Below are positions 26,665-36,286 of a stretch of 64,000 nucleotides of DNA, piece after piece (position 1 is the first letter of the stretch; the number at the start of each line of letters is the position of its first letter). The notes under the pieces were generated by a model. The model saw only the letters and a program-made list of their open reading frames with translations, searched no databases and was not told the DNA's origin. This DNA is from Bacteroidales bacterium UBA1184. Lineage in GTDB: Bacteria > Bacteroidota > Bacteroidia > Bacteroidales > ML635J-15. The DNA is taken from NCBI GenBank assembly GCA_002310235.1, contig DBYO01000001.1:4510-68509 (forward strand), in the 5' to 3' direction. Made by a program: the position numbers and the translations under genes.

Positions 26665-28326
26665 ATGAAGAAATTTTTATTCCTGCTTGTCGTTATGTTT
26701 TCGGCGTTCTCTCTATGGGCGCAGAAAGATGGCAAGAGCGAGAACAAGTTTAACGTTTCTGGAAATTTCCAGAGCGATTTACAATATTATTTCGAGGACC
26801 AAAAAATCGGAGCTGTTGCCGTTGATGAAAAACTGCTGTCGAATTCATACGCGAATTTCATGATTTCGTATGGAAAATTCTCGGCTGGTGTGCGTTTCGA
26901 AGGTTACTACAACACCTTGCTCGGATTTCCGAATTCGGGAGGTAAAAACGATGGCTTTGGCGTTCCGTCGTACTGGGCTAACTTCACAAACGACAAGCTC
27001 GAAGTCACAGTCGGACATTTCTATGAACAGTTTGGTAACGGGCTCACTTTGCGTTCGTACGAAGAGAAGTCCCTTGGTATCGACAATGCAATTCTTGGCG
27101 CTCGCGTGAAATATACTATTGTGCCTGGTGTGAATATAAAGGGAATTATTGGAAAACAGCGTTATTATTGGAAACTTTCCGATGGCATACTTCGTGGTGT
27201 TGATGGGGAAATCCAATTCAATGAAATGATAAAGTCGTTAAATGACAGTCAGTTCCGTTTCGGTATCGGCGGTAGTTTCGTAAGCAAATATCAGAAAGAG
27301 GATAATCCTATTTATAACTTGCCGAACAATGTGGCAACTGGTGCCGGTCGTATCAATATTGGATATTCTGGCTTTAACTTGATTTCGGAATATGCTTACA
27401 AGATAAACGACCCATCTGCCGACAACAACTACATATATCGTCCCGGACAGGCATTCCTTATTAATGCTACCTATTCTCAGAAAGGACTTGGTGTAATTCT
27501 TTCCACCAAGTGGGTCGATAACATGTCGCTGCGCAGCGATCGCAATGCTACACTTTCGGATGTTACCGTAAGCTATCTGCCCGAAATCACACGCAACTAC
27601 ACATACGTTTTGCAAGCTTTCTATCCATATGCAAGCCAGCCTATGGGCGAATGGGGCGCAAAGGGCGAATTCTTCTATAAGTTCAAGAAAGGTAGTAAGT
27701 TGGGCGGCAAGTACGGAACTACTATAACATTAAACTATTCGCGTGTTCATAATATTAAGAAGACTGCCTTGAACGATTCTACGCCGATAGGTACTTCGGG
27801 AACCTATGGCTACAATACATCGTTGTTTGCTATTGGCAACGAACTTTACTATCAGGACATCAATGTGGAAATTTCGAAGAAATGGTCGAAGAAATGGTAC
27901 ACCAATATTGCATATATGAACTTGTTCTATAACTACAATGTACTTATGGGTACGGCAGGACATGAAAATGTAAAGGCTAATATTGCTGTTATCGAAGCAA
28001 CTTATAAGATTACTGATAAGTATGCTTTGAAGGGCGAAGTTCAGGCAATGTTCACCAAGCAGGATAAAGGAAATTGGATACTCGGTCAACTTGAGTTTAC
28101 GATGCCCAACTGGTTCTTTACCGTGTTCGACAACTGGAATTACGGCAATCCCGATAAAAGTGCAAGAGTTCACTATTTGAATGTTGGCTTCGGATATGTT
28201 AAGGGAGGCAACCGCATTCAGCTTACTTACGGTAAGCAGCGCGAAGGCGTGATGTGTGTCGGCGGTGTATGCAGGCATGTTCCGGCATCCAACGGATTTG
28301 CACTTTCAATTTCGAGTACATTCTAA
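26665..28326 (+). CDS. Outer-membrane protein, DUF6029-like
   Basis: A 553-residue exported protein with a signal peptide (about 1-19, ending LWAQ). The body is aromatic-rich, amphipathic beta-strand sequence with the pattern of an outer-membrane barrel, ending in FALSISSTF with the terminal Phe typical of BAM substrates. The overall sequence recalls the Bacteroidetes DUF6029 family, whose function I do not know. Two late cysteines sit in a MCVGGVCRH motif near the C-terminus. It stands between a TlpA-like and an Omp28-like gene, which suggests an envelope redox or folding link. Confidence 0.75.
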   Translation: MKKFLFLLVVMFSAFSLWAQKDGKSENKFNVSGNFQSDLQYYFEDQKIGAVAVDEKLLSNSYANFMISYGKFSAGVRFEGYYNTLLGFPNSGGKNDGFGVPSYWANFTNDKLEVTVGHFYEQFGNGLTLRSYEEKSLGIDNAILGARVKYTIVPGVNIKGIIGKQRYYWKLSDGILRGVDGEIQFNEMIKSLNDSQFRFGIGGSFVSKYQKEDNPIYNLPNNVATGAGRINIGYSGFNLISEYAYKINDPSADNNYIYRPGQAFLINATYSQKGLGVILSTKWVDNMSLRSDRNATLSDVTVSYLPEITRNYTYVLQAFYPYASQPMGEWGAKGEFFYKFKKGSKLGGKYGTTITLNYSRVHNIKKTALNDSTPIGTSGTYGYNTSLFAIGNELYYQDINVEISKKWSKKWYTNIAYMNLFYNYNVLMGTAGHENVKANIAVIEATYKITDKYALKGEVQAMFTKQDKGNWILGQLEFTMPNWFFTVFDNWNYGNPDKSARVHYLNVGFGYVKGGNRIQLTYGKQREGVMCVGGVCRHVPASNGFALSISSTF

Positions 28327-28330
28327 AAAA

Positions 28331-29203
28331 ATGAAGATTATGAAGAAGACAATAATACTTACATTCGCAGTCCTGTTAGCAGGTCTTTTCGTAGCATCGT
28401 GCGACAAGATAGAAGAAGGAGAATATTTGAAGAATCCTAATAATTCACAGCCGACACCAGCCGACACAACAGGGCAAAAGACTCTGTTGCGCAAGGTTCT
28501 GATACTTGACTTTACAGGGCATAAGTGTGGAAATTGTCCCAAGGGGCATAAAATAATAACTAGTTTGGAAGGCACCTATCACGATGCTGTAGTTCCTGTT
28601 GCAATACATTGTTCCAATTTCGCTAAACCAGAAGAAGGAACAGCCTTCGCAACAGACTTCAGAACAGAGGAAGGGAACTATATGCTTAATAATATGTATA
28701 TTGAACAGATTCCTTCTGGATTGGTTAACACATTGCTTCCTTCTGCGATAAGCGATGTGCCGACAGAATGGGCCGCTCAGTTTGCGGAATATGTCAATAT
28801 AGAACCGGAACTATCGCTTGAGGTCGTGCCATCTGTCGCCAATGGCTCGATGTCCTCAAATGTAAAGTTGACTGCAGAAACCGTTTGTTCGCGCAAGTTG
28901 TCTTTGTGTGTATATGTTGTGGAAGATAATATAATTAGCGGTCAGCTTGATTATGATTCAGACCCTTCAATCATCGAAGACTATGTTCACAATCACGTGT
29001 TCCGTATGAGTTTTAACGGAGCATTGGGCGAAAGTGTAAAGGATAACACGGAAGAAATGGCTAAGGGCGCTACAATAGAAAAATCATATTCAAAGGCTAT
29101 CAAGCCAGAATGGAACATTTCTAACTGCAAAGTTGTTGCATTTGTTTACGATTCCGATACCAAGGAAGTATTGCAGGCCGAGATGGTAGGTATTTCCCAA
29201 TAG
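28331..29203 (+). CDS. Omp28-related lipoprotein with thioredoxin-like CxxC
   Basis: A 290-residue lipoprotein. The signal peptide ends at a lipobox FVASC with lipid Cys24. The Omp28-type core contains DFTGHKCGNCPKGH, with CGNC at 66-69 in the position of a thioredoxin active site, and later an Ig-like region typical of Omp28 C-terminal halves. The start 28331 is four bases after the DUF6029 stop; an ATG at 28340 is also possible. The same TlpA, barrel, Omp28 set suggests a shared role on the cell surface, not experimentally defined to my knowledge. Confidence 0.8.
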   Translation: MKIMKKTIILTFAVLLAGLFVASCDKIEEGEYLKNPNNSQPTPADTTGQKTLLRKVLILDFTGHKCGNCPKGHKIITSLEGTYHDAVVPVAIHCSNFAKPEEGTAFATDFRTEEGNYMLNNMYIEQIPSGLVNTLLPSAISDVPTEWAAQFAEYVNIEPELSLEVVPSVANGSMSSNVKLTAETVCSRKLSLCVYVVEDNIISGQLDYDSDPSIIEDYVHNHVFRMSFNGALGESVKDNTEEMAKGATIEKSYSKAIKPEWNISNCKVVAFVYDSDTKEVLQAEMVGISQ

Positions 29204-29405
29204 TTAGGTGTATCAGACCGAAATATAGAAAAGGAAACATCTTTGTCACTATTTCACTCTTTTCAACATTGTAAAATCAAGATATTTAACGGATAAGTTT
29301 CCGAATTGTTAATAATACCTTAGGTATAGTCTTTCCCCGTTGAAAAATAGGAGGGAGTGTGTGCTTGAAAAAATAGTAATTTTGCAATCCAAATTAAAAA
29401 AAGAC

Positions 29406-31013
29406 ATGGCACAGGAAAAGAATACATCAAGGAAAGGCAAAAAGCAAGGTAGCGAGGTTTTGGATGAACTAAACGCACTTTTAGGTAAAATTCCACCTCA
29501 GTCGCCCGATCTCGAAAAGGCGGTTTTGGGAGCAATACTTTTGCAGTCAAACTCAATATACGATGTACAGGGCATACTTCGACCCGAGAGTTTTTATGTG
29601 CCTGCTCACCAAATTATATATGATGCCATTCTTCGCCTGGCTCTTGCACAAAAACCGATTGACTACATTACCGTGTCTGAAGAGTTGAGAGTGAACAACC
29701 AACTTGACGAGGTGGGTGGGGTGCCATACCTTATAGAACTTACGGAACTTATAGGTACAGCTTCGCATCTGGAATATCATGCACGAATAGTGCAGCAGAA
29801 ATACATACAGCGCGAGCTTATAAAGGCTTCGACAGAAATCCAGAAGGCCTCGTACGATGAGACCAAAGATGTTGATGACCTTATAACTTTTGCCGAGGGC
29901 GAGATTTTCAATATTTCGAATGGTGCTATAAATAAAGATATTGTAAAGATTGGTGATGTGGTTCTTGCTGCTAAGGATGCCATTGCAAAAGCTGCCGAAG
30001 ATAATAGCAAAGGTGGCAATGCCAACTGCCGTGGTGTTCCTTCTGGATTTACCGATCTCGACAGGCTTACCTCGGGATGGCAGAAATCCGACCTTATAAT
30101 TGTGGCTGCACGTCCTTCTATGGGTAAGACAGCTTTTGTGCTTTCGATGGCAAGGAACATGGCAGTGAACCACGGCAAGACTGTTGCGTTCTTCTCGTTG
30201 GAAATGTCGTCGATACAGCTTGTAAACCGACTTATTGCCGCCGAAATAGAAGTTGGAAGCGATAAGTTGAGAAACGGAACGCTTAGCGATTCAGAGTGGC
30301 AGTGCCTCGAAACAAAGCTTCATGGCCTCGAGCAGGCAAATCTCTTTATTGACGATACACCGGCTATCTCGGTTTTCGAACTTCGAGCCAAGTGCCGAAG
30401 GCTAAAACGAAGCCACAACCTCGATATTGTGATAATAGACTATCTGCAGCTTATGACCTCTGGTGGCGATAGTAAGGGAAGCCGTGAACAGGAAGTAAGT
30501 ACAATCTCACGTTCGCTAAAGGCTATAGCCAAGGAACTTGATGTTCCAATAATCGCTTTGTCTCAGTTGAATCGTTCTGTCGAAACACGAAGCAATGACA
30601 AGCGTCCGCAGCTATCCGATCTTCGTGAATCTGGAGCTATCGAACAGGATGCCGATATTGTAGCGTTTATCCACCGTCCATATTATTATGGTATTGCTCA
30701 GGACGAGGATGGAAATTCGACAAAGGACTTAGCTACCATTATAGTGGCAAAGCATCGAAACGGTGCTGTCGATGATGTGAAACTGAGATTTGTTCAGGAG
30801 CTGGCAAAATTCCAGGACTACAATATGGGTATAAGTGAGATTGTATCGTCCGACACAGAAGTATATCAAACCAGAGGTTCTAAGTTGAACACTCAGGGTT
30901 TTGCAGATGCAATGGGTAATGACAATATAGGTTTTAGCAATGATAATAGCTTCGAAAACTCCACAATACCAGCAGGATTTGGCAATGGAGGAAACGAAGA
31001 TGCACCGTTTTAA
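29406..31013 (+). CDS. dnaB: Replicative DNA helicase DnaB
   Basis: Hexameric 5'-3' helicase of the replication fork, 535 residues. The N-terminal DnaB domain is about residues 33-135 (PPQSPDLEKAVLGAILLQ). The RecA-like core has Walker A ARPSMGKT (about 235-242) and Walker B VIIDYLQLM. SQLNRSVE and the KHRNG segment complete the active site. The ATG at 29406 is used; the longer frame begins with TTG at 29340. A TAATTTTG -7 box (29377-29384) lies just upstream. The gap 29204-29405 shows nothing else I can name. Confidence 0.96.
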   Translation: MAQEKNTSRKGKKQGSEVLDELNALLGKIPPQSPDLEKAVLGAILLQSNSIYDVQGILRPESFYVPAHQIIYDAILRLALAQKPIDYITVSEELRVNNQLDEVGGVPYLIELTELIGTASHLEYHARIVQQKYIQRELIKASTEIQKASYDETKDVDDLITFAEGEIFNISNGAINKDIVKIGDVVLAAKDAIAKAAEDNSKGGNANCRGVPSGFTDLDRLTSGWQKSDLIIVAARPSMGKTAFVLSMARNMAVNHGKTVAFFSLEMSSIQLVNRLIAAEIEVGSDKLRNGTLSDSEWQCLETKLHGLEQANLFIDDTPAISVFELRAKCRRLKRSHNLDIVIIDYLQLMTSGGDSKGSREQEVSTISRSLKAIAKELDVPIIALSQLNRSVETRSNDKRPQLSDLRESGAIEQDADIVAFIHRPYYYGIAQDEDGNSTKDLATIIVAKHRNGAVDDVKLRFVQELAKFQDYNMGISEIVSSDTEVYQTRGSKLNTQGFADAMGNDNIGFSNDNSFENSTIPAGFGNGGNEDAPF

Positions 31014-31031
31014 TATAAAAACAGATAGAAC

Positions 31032-31475
31032 ATGGAAATAAAGAAAGAAGACCGTCAGCATAAATTTGACAAACATTACCTCGAAATGGCTGCTATATGG
31101 GCAAAAAACTCGTATTGCAAGCGTCGTCAGGTTGGAGCTTTGCTCGTAAAGGACAGAATGATAATTTCCGACGGATTCAACGGAACTCCTTCGGGATTCG
31201 AAAATCAGTGTGAAGACGATAACGATACTACTAAGCCATACGTACTTCATGCCGAAGCCAATGCAATAACAAAAGTTGCTAAGTCGGGCAACAGCAGCGA
31301 GGGGGCAACTCTGTACATCACTACTGCACCATGTATAGAATGTGCAAAACTTATTATACAGTCGGGCATCAAGCGTGTGGTATATTCCGAAGAATACCGC
31401 AAGTCGGAAGGAATTGAATTGTTGAAGCGTGCTAATGTTGAGGTGGAAATATTCAAGGACGATGAAGTACAATAA
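31032..31475 (+). CDS. dCMP deaminase family protein
   Basis: Zinc-dependent deaminase expected to turn dCMP into dUMP for thymidylate synthesis. The 147-residue protein has the zinc/catalytic motif HAEAN (His73, Glu75) and PCIEC (Cys101, Cys104), and GFNGTPSGF, a substrate-loop sequence typical of dCMP deaminases. It starts 18 bases after dnaB, and the protease gene overlaps its last 14 bases, so the three probably form one transcript. Confidence 0.92.
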   Translation: MEIKKEDRQHKFDKHYLEMAAIWAKNSYCKRRQVGALLVKDRMIISDGFNGTPSGFENQCEDDNDTTKPYVLHAEANAITKVAKSGNSSEGATLYITTAPCIECAKLIIQSGIKRVVYSEEYRKSEGIELLKRANVEVEIFKDDEVQ

Positions 31476-33027
31476 TACTAAGGTCGCTATATTGGTGCCT
31501 ATGCTCATTGCCTTGTCGGTTGTGGTGGGAATGTTCATTGCAAGGTTCACGGCAATGGATTCGGAAGTCTATATAGGTTCGGGAAGCAAGATCGACAATG
31601 TAATGAACCTTATCGAGACCTACTATGTTGACGACCTCAGCCGCGACAGCATAGAGGACGTGATGATTTCCGACTTTCTTCATAATCTCGATCCGCATTC
31701 GTCGTACATGACAGCCAAGGAAACTGCCGAGGTTGAGACGGAACTTACCGGCAATTTTGTAGGCATCGGCATCCGTTTCTATGTGCTTCATGACACAGTT
31801 ATGATTACCAACATAATACCAGGTGGCGCTTCTGAGAAGGCTGGTCTGCAAGTCGGTGACAGGATTATTGATGTTGACGCCCGACCTATTTCGGGCATAG
31901 GTGTTAGCAACGACAGCGTGCGCGGACGCATATTAGGTGAGGAAGGAAAAAAGGTGAGCTTGAAAATATTGCGCGACGGACAAATGTTCGATTATAGCAT
32001 AAAACGTGCTCCTGTTGAGGTTGAGAGTGTATATTATGCCAATGTTGACGGCATAGGTTACATAAAGGTAACGTCGTTCAATGGCAATACAGCCGAACAG
32101 TTTAGCAACGCATTGAAGCTGTTGATGCTTACAAAAGTAAAATCCTTTGTTATTGACCTTCGCGACAATAGTGGAGGCTTTATGTATGCTGCGCAACAGA
32201 TTCTCGACAATTTCTTTGCCGATAGTCGTTTGTTGGTATATACCGAAGGTGCAAATTCGAAAAGAGAAGAGGTTTACTCATCGGGACGTAACGGAGTGTG
32301 CGCAGGCTACCCTGTGGTAGTGCTTGTAAACGAGAATTCTGCATCGGCATCCGAAATTACTGCAGGCGTAATTCAGGATTACGACATTGGTACGGTTATT
32401 GGCAATGTTACATTCGGTAAAGGGTTGGTACAAAGGATGTTCAATCTTGCCGACGGTTCGTCGGTAAGGCTCACGGTGTCGCGCTACTATCTACCGTCGG
32501 GACGTTGCATACAGCGCAGCTACAAGGACGGATATATGTCGTACCTCGAAAACTATTACCTAAGCTACGGACGCAATAAGCAGATTGTCGATAGTTCAAA
32601 GGTTTTCTATACGATAGGCAAGAAACGCAAGGTTTACGAAGGCGATGGACTTATGCCCGACATAACAGTAGAACATGACACTTCATATATTTCGGACATG
32701 CTTTTGAAAATTAGCAAGGCGAATATAATCAGCGACTTTTGTGTGGAGTATTTTGATGCCAACAGGAGTAGGATGTCGCAGATTACAAGCAGGAAAAGTC
32801 TTGAGGCATTTCTCGAAAGCGACGGTATGTTCGACAAGTTTATTGCAAGGATAAAAAACGAAGGTATTTCATATTCGCAGCTGGAATTGGATAGGTCGCG
32901 CAAATATCTTACTACTGTGCTAAGGTATCAGATTGCCAGCTATGTCCTTGATGTTAATGCTGCCAGTGTCATCCTTCTCGACGACGATCCTTATATGGAC
33001 AAGGCTAAGGAAGTGTTGGGGAAGTAG
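31462..33027 (+). CDS. S41 family C-terminal processing protease
   Basis: A 521-residue CtpA/Prc-type serine protease anchored by one N-terminal membrane segment (about 6-27), with the rest in the periplasm. A PDZ domain lies at about 88-180 (GIGIRF...GGASEKAGLQVGDRI). The peptidase region has the Ser cluster NSASASE (292-298, probable nucleophile Ser295) and Lys320 in FGKGLVQ, the Ser/Lys dyad. It likely trims C-termini of envelope proteins. The ATG at 31462 overlaps the dCMP deaminase gene in a different frame. Confidence 0.93.
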   Translation: MKYNNTKVAILVPMLIALSVVVGMFIARFTAMDSEVYIGSGSKIDNVMNLIETYYVDDLSRDSIEDVMISDFLHNLDPHSSYMTAKETAEVETELTGNFVGIGIRFYVLHDTVMITNIIPGGASEKAGLQVGDRIIDVDARPISGIGVSNDSVRGRILGEEGKKVSLKILRDGQMFDYSIKRAPVEVESVYYANVDGIGYIKVTSFNGNTAEQFSNALKLLMLTKVKSFVIDLRDNSGGFMYAAQQILDNFFADSRLLVYTEGANSKREEVYSSGRNGVCAGYPVVVLVNENSASASEITAGVIQDYDIGTVIGNVTFGKGLVQRMFNLADGSSVRLTVSRYYLPSGRCIQRSYKDGYMSYLENYYLSYGRNKQIVDSSKVFYTIGKKRKVYEGDGLMPDITVEHDTSYISDMLLKISKANIISDFCVEYFDANRSRMSQITSRKSLEAFLESDGMFDKFIARIKNEGISYSQLELDRSRKYLTTVLRYQIASYVLDVNAASVILLDDDPYMDKAKEVLGK

Positions 33028-33051
33028 TCCCGTAGTATTTTATGGAGTTAG

Positions 33052-34419
33052 CTATTCATTAGGTACAATTTCCTGTTCTGCTACCTCCATTTCTTTTTTC
33101 TTCGTGAACAATATCTCGAGCCAGCCTAGGGCGAAGAAAGGAAGAAGCGGAATTTTGAATCTTACCAAAGCTCCAAAGTTAGAGGTGGAAATACCTATAC
33201 CAAGGGCTAGCACAACCGAAAATATAAAGCACATGCTAACGAATGGGTTGCTAAGGATTTGTTTGATAGTGTATTTTATTCCAGCTTTGAAAAATACGTA
33301 TAGCGAGAGCAGTAGCAGTATTGTGTTTTCCAGTCCCGACAGTAGCATAACTGCACTATCGCTTTCGAATATGAACGGACGGTATAACCCTGCAACGATA
33401 GCATTGGGTCCCATGCTGATAAGACTGCCTAATGAGCCGTCGAAATCGCCTATATCGAAGGCATGACCCTCGTAGTATTCCTGTTTTAGGTCCTGCTGAG
33501 CGACGCTTGCCTTTCCTAGCATCGAATCGACATCGCCGAAAGCTCCGCCTACACTCTCGCCTACAAACCTAAGTGCATACATTCCTCCCAATGCAACAAT
33601 GACTATGAGCAAAGGAGCCACTACAAACTTGAAAAAAGCGCTTTTTACTTTTTGTATGTAACCGCTTCCTAGCCAAACCATGCAGGCTGCAATAGAAGCA
33701 TATAGTATATAGACTTTAAGTTCCATAACAATATATGCGCTAAGCAGTAGTCCGAGTATAGTGGATACCCTGATTTTCCTCTCGAAGAAAATCTTGGCAA
33801 AGCACATTATGAATATCATGTTGAATGTAAATGTAAAACTGTCTTTCATAAGTGCCGAACTCCAGAAGCCTGCCGAAGGAATCATCATTATGCTTATAAA
33901 TGTCATTGTGTCGCTGCATTTTACTTTTGTGCGTATGTATTGGAAGAATCTCCAATTGAGCAGAAACAGAAATAGCGATAGGCAAATGTTGACAGTATAG
34001 TAATTTTCTCCACCTATTATTGCAAACGGAGATAGGAAACGGTGTACTGCATATCTTGAGGGGTCGTTAAAAAATGGGGTGTAGGCAATTCCCGATGCTA
34101 GAGTGTTGACATTGCTGCTGTCGATAGTGTCGAGCATAATCCTAAAATAGGATGTGGGGTCTTGGAAAAGGACACTTCCCAGACGCTGTGAAGCCCAGTA
34201 GTAGTAATAAGTGTCGCCTCCCCAATTGTAGTAGAAATCGTAAATAACGGCAAAGCCAAGGCAGCAGACCATTTTGAATCCGAAGCCGATAAAGAAATAG
34301 CGTTTTGTCATGTCGTCGTTCTTGTACTTAAAGAGCGCGATAAACCACACAATAAGGAAGGCTAATGCCAGATATCCCATTATGAGGAGTATGCCTTCAA
34401 GTGTCAAGAACTTGTGCAT
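33052..34419 (-). CDS. Polytopic membrane protein, possibly polysaccharide polymerase-like
   Basis: A 455-residue protein with about ten hydrophobic segments spread along its length and a charged C-terminal tail (KKKEMEVAEQE). A soluble loop of about 55 residues lies near 295-345. The motif YYNWGGDTYYYYW after the second segment is notable and is reminiscent of EpsG/Wzy or GT-39-like membrane enzymes, where an acidic, aromatic first loop binds substrate. I cannot assign a family with certainty. It follows the acid phosphatase gene by 15 bases. Confidence 0.65.
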   Translation of the reverse strand: MHKFLTLEGILLIMGYLALAFLIVWFIALFKYKNDDMTKRYFFIGFGFKMVCCLGFAVIYDFYYNWGGDTYYYYWASQRLGSVLFQDPTSYFRIMLDTIDSSNVNTLASGIAYTPFFNDPSRYAVHRFLSPFAIIGGENYYTVNICLSLFLFLLNWRFFQYIRTKVKCSDTMTFISIMMIPSAGFWSSALMKDSFTFTFNMIFIMCFAKIFFERKIRVSTILGLLLSAYIVMELKVYILYASIAACMVWLGSGYIQKVKSAFFKFVVAPLLIVIVALGGMYALRFVGESVGGAFGDVDSMLGKASVAQQDLKQEYYEGHAFDIGDFDGSLGSLISMGPNAIVAGLYRPFIFESDSAVMLLSGLENTILLLLSLYVFFKAGIKYTIKQILSNPFVSMCFIFSVVLALGIGISTSNFGALVRFKIPLLPFFALGWLEILFTKKKEMEVAEQEIVPNE

Positions 34420-34434
34420 TGGCGAATTTGTCTT

Positions 34435-35256
34435 TTAGAAAGTTTTCAGAGCTGCGATTCTGTTTTCGCGGCTTGATTTTTCTTTGTCGGCAAGAATAGG
34501 TTTCTCCCAAGTGCCGTATGTCGGGTTGGGAAGTACTATATAGCGAGTACCAAGCTGGTCGATAATTCCATCGGTTTCTTCGAGCATATCGCCCTTGGTT
34601 TTGCGCTCGTCGAAGGCTTCGGAGTGGTCGCCCAGGTTGTCGCCTACGAGCATCACTATTTCATATTTCTCCGAAACTTTTTCGCGGCGTTCTTTCTTGC
34701 AGCTCGAAGCATCCTTTTCTTTCATAAGGAAGTTTTCGGCAGGAACTTCGGGGAAACCGAGTTTTTTCATGTTTGCCATTGTGGCATCCAGTTCTTCTGG
34801 GTATCGGTTAGAGATGAAAATTATTTCCACACCGATTGACTGGGCGTATTTTAGGAAGTCGATGGCGCCAGGGACTTCGGTGGCATCAGCTTTGGCTGTC
34901 CATATAGCCCAAGTCGAGTCGCTGAACGATGTCGCTTCGGCAGCCATGTATGCTTCGTAGTACGAATTGTCGAGTACTGTCTCGTCGATGTCGAGAACCA
35001 CAGCGGCAGGCTTGTCGGTCTGCTTGTTTTTGATGTTTTCGGCTAAAGCCAATTTTGCAATCTTGTAGGTCTGCAAACAGATTGCGCGGTATTCGGCAGA
35101 ATGCTGCATCCACAGGGTTGCATTAATGAGATGGTCGCTTTCTCCGCATTCGGCGTTGGTTGCAACGGGTTCTGTTGTCGTTTCTGTGCCTTTGTTTTGG
35201 CAAGCAAGCAAAGTGAGACTTGCAATTGCTATGATAAAAAATATGCTTTTTTTCAT
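34435..35256 (-). CDS. 5'-nucleotidase / acid phosphatase, lipoprotein e(P4) family
   Basis: An outer-membrane-type lipoprotein (lipobox LLAC, Cys19) of the HAD/DDDD phosphatase superfamily. These enzymes release phosphate from nucleotides such as NMN outside the cytoplasm. The 273-residue protein has VLDIDETVLDNS (nucleophile Asp89, Asp91), IFISNR for phosphate binding, and LVGDNLGDH for metal. All four acidic positions are kept. Its ATG overlaps the ftsE stop (ATGA), so translation is probably coupled. Confidence 0.92.
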   Translation of the reverse strand: MKKSIFFIIAIASLTLLACQNKGTETTTEPVATNAECGESDHLINATLWMQHSAEYRAICLQTYKIAKLALAENIKNKQTDKPAAVVLDIDETVLDNSYYEAYMAAEATSFSDSTWAIWTAKADATEVPGAIDFLKYAQSIGVEIIFISNRYPEELDATMANMKKLGFPEVPAENFLMKEKDASSCKKERREKVSEKYEIVMLVGDNLGDHSEAFDERKTKGDMLEETDGIIDQLGTRYIVLPNPTYGTWEKPILADKEKSSRENRIAALKTF

Positions 35257-36077
35257 TGTTCAAAAATTTGAGGTTCTGTTTCTGGTTGGGACGCAAAATT
35301 TTGCGTCTGTAGATTTGATTTTATTTCTGTTTCAAATATTTCCGATTGGGGAGTTTCAATTTCGCAAATGTCGTCAAATGAAATTGCTATCTTGTTGTCG
35401 CCCTGTTCGGTGACGGTCTGGTTGCCGAAAGTGTAAATCCTGCCAGCGTATTTGCGGAAGAATCCGTGATTGTGGGTTACCATGAGTACCGATTTGCCTG
35501 ATTGGCTGAGCTTGTATAGCAGGTCAACAATAACATCGGCACTTTCGGGGTCGAGGTTGCCTGTAGGCTCGTCGGCAAAGATTATAGGCGGATTGTTGAG
35601 CAAGGCTCTTGCTACGCTTACCGATTGGCGTTCGCCACCCGAAAGCTGTGCAGGCATCGACAGTTTCTTGTCGAGCATTCCCACGCTCTTGAGAACTTCG
35701 TTTATGCGGGTATCTATTTCCTGCTTGTCCTTCCATCCAGTAGCTCTTAGTACAAATCGCAGGTTTTCGTAAACCGAGCGGTCGTTCATAAGCTCAAAAT
35801 CTTGGAAAACCATGCCTATTTTGCGACGTAGCATCGGAATTTTGCTGTTTTTTATCTTCTTTAGGTCGTATCCAACTACATTTACCTCACCTTCCATCAC
35901 AGGAAGCTCGCAGTATAAAGTTTTCAAAAGGCTGCTCTTGCCGCTTCCCACCTTACCTATGAGGTAAACAAACTCACCGACGTCCACGTGGATGTTCACG
36001 TTTTGCAATATCAACTTGTCGTCTTGGTATATGTTCAAGCCCTTGACATCAACGAGCAGAGTGCTATTTTCGTCCAT
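35253..36077 (-). CDS. ftsE: FtsE-like ABC transporter ATP-binding protein
   Basis: ATPase partner of FtsX, which activates peptidoglycan hydrolases at the division site. It has Walker A GKVGSGKS (41-48), the Q-loop VFQDFELMNDRSVYEN, the signature LSGGERQ and Walker B IIFADEPTGNLDP, close to FtsE rather than LolD. At 274 residues it is longer than usual (about 225), because of a low-complexity, Glu/Gln-rich C-terminal tail of about 40 residues. The ATG at 36077 gives the family start. No ftsX is adjacent. A minus-strand TACTTTTG box lies at 36103-36110. Confidence 0.85.
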   Translation of the reverse strand: MDENSTLLVDVKGLNIYQDDKLILQNVNIHVDVGEFVYLIGKVGSGKSSLLKTLYCELPVMEGEVNVVGYDLKKIKNSKIPMLRRKIGMVFQDFELMNDRSVYENLRFVLRATGWKDKQEIDTRINEVLKSVGMLDKKLSMPAQLSGGERQSVSVARALLNNPPIIFADEPTGNLDPESADVIVDLLYKLSQSGKSVLMVTHNHGFFRKYAGRIYTFGNQTVTEQGDNKIAISFDDICEIETPQSEIFETEIKSNLQTQNFASQPETEPQIFEQ

Positions 36078-36286
36078 AAATATATTTGTATAAGTGACTT
36101 TACAAAAGTAGTATTCGCAATACAAATATACGCAACATAATGATTGATAGTAATAAACAATGCCATGTTAATTAAAAGCATTGCGACTTTTGTTTTGGAC
36201 TTTACAAAAACTCTATTTTTGATTTTTGCTAAATTTGGACAATATTGTATTGATAGACACGTTTTTATAGAAATATTGCTGTGTAT

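Noticed and set aside
35253..36077. LolD lipoprotein-release ATPase
   Set aside because: The motif set and the ELMNDRSVYEN region are closer to FtsE, although without a partner gene this is not fully certain.
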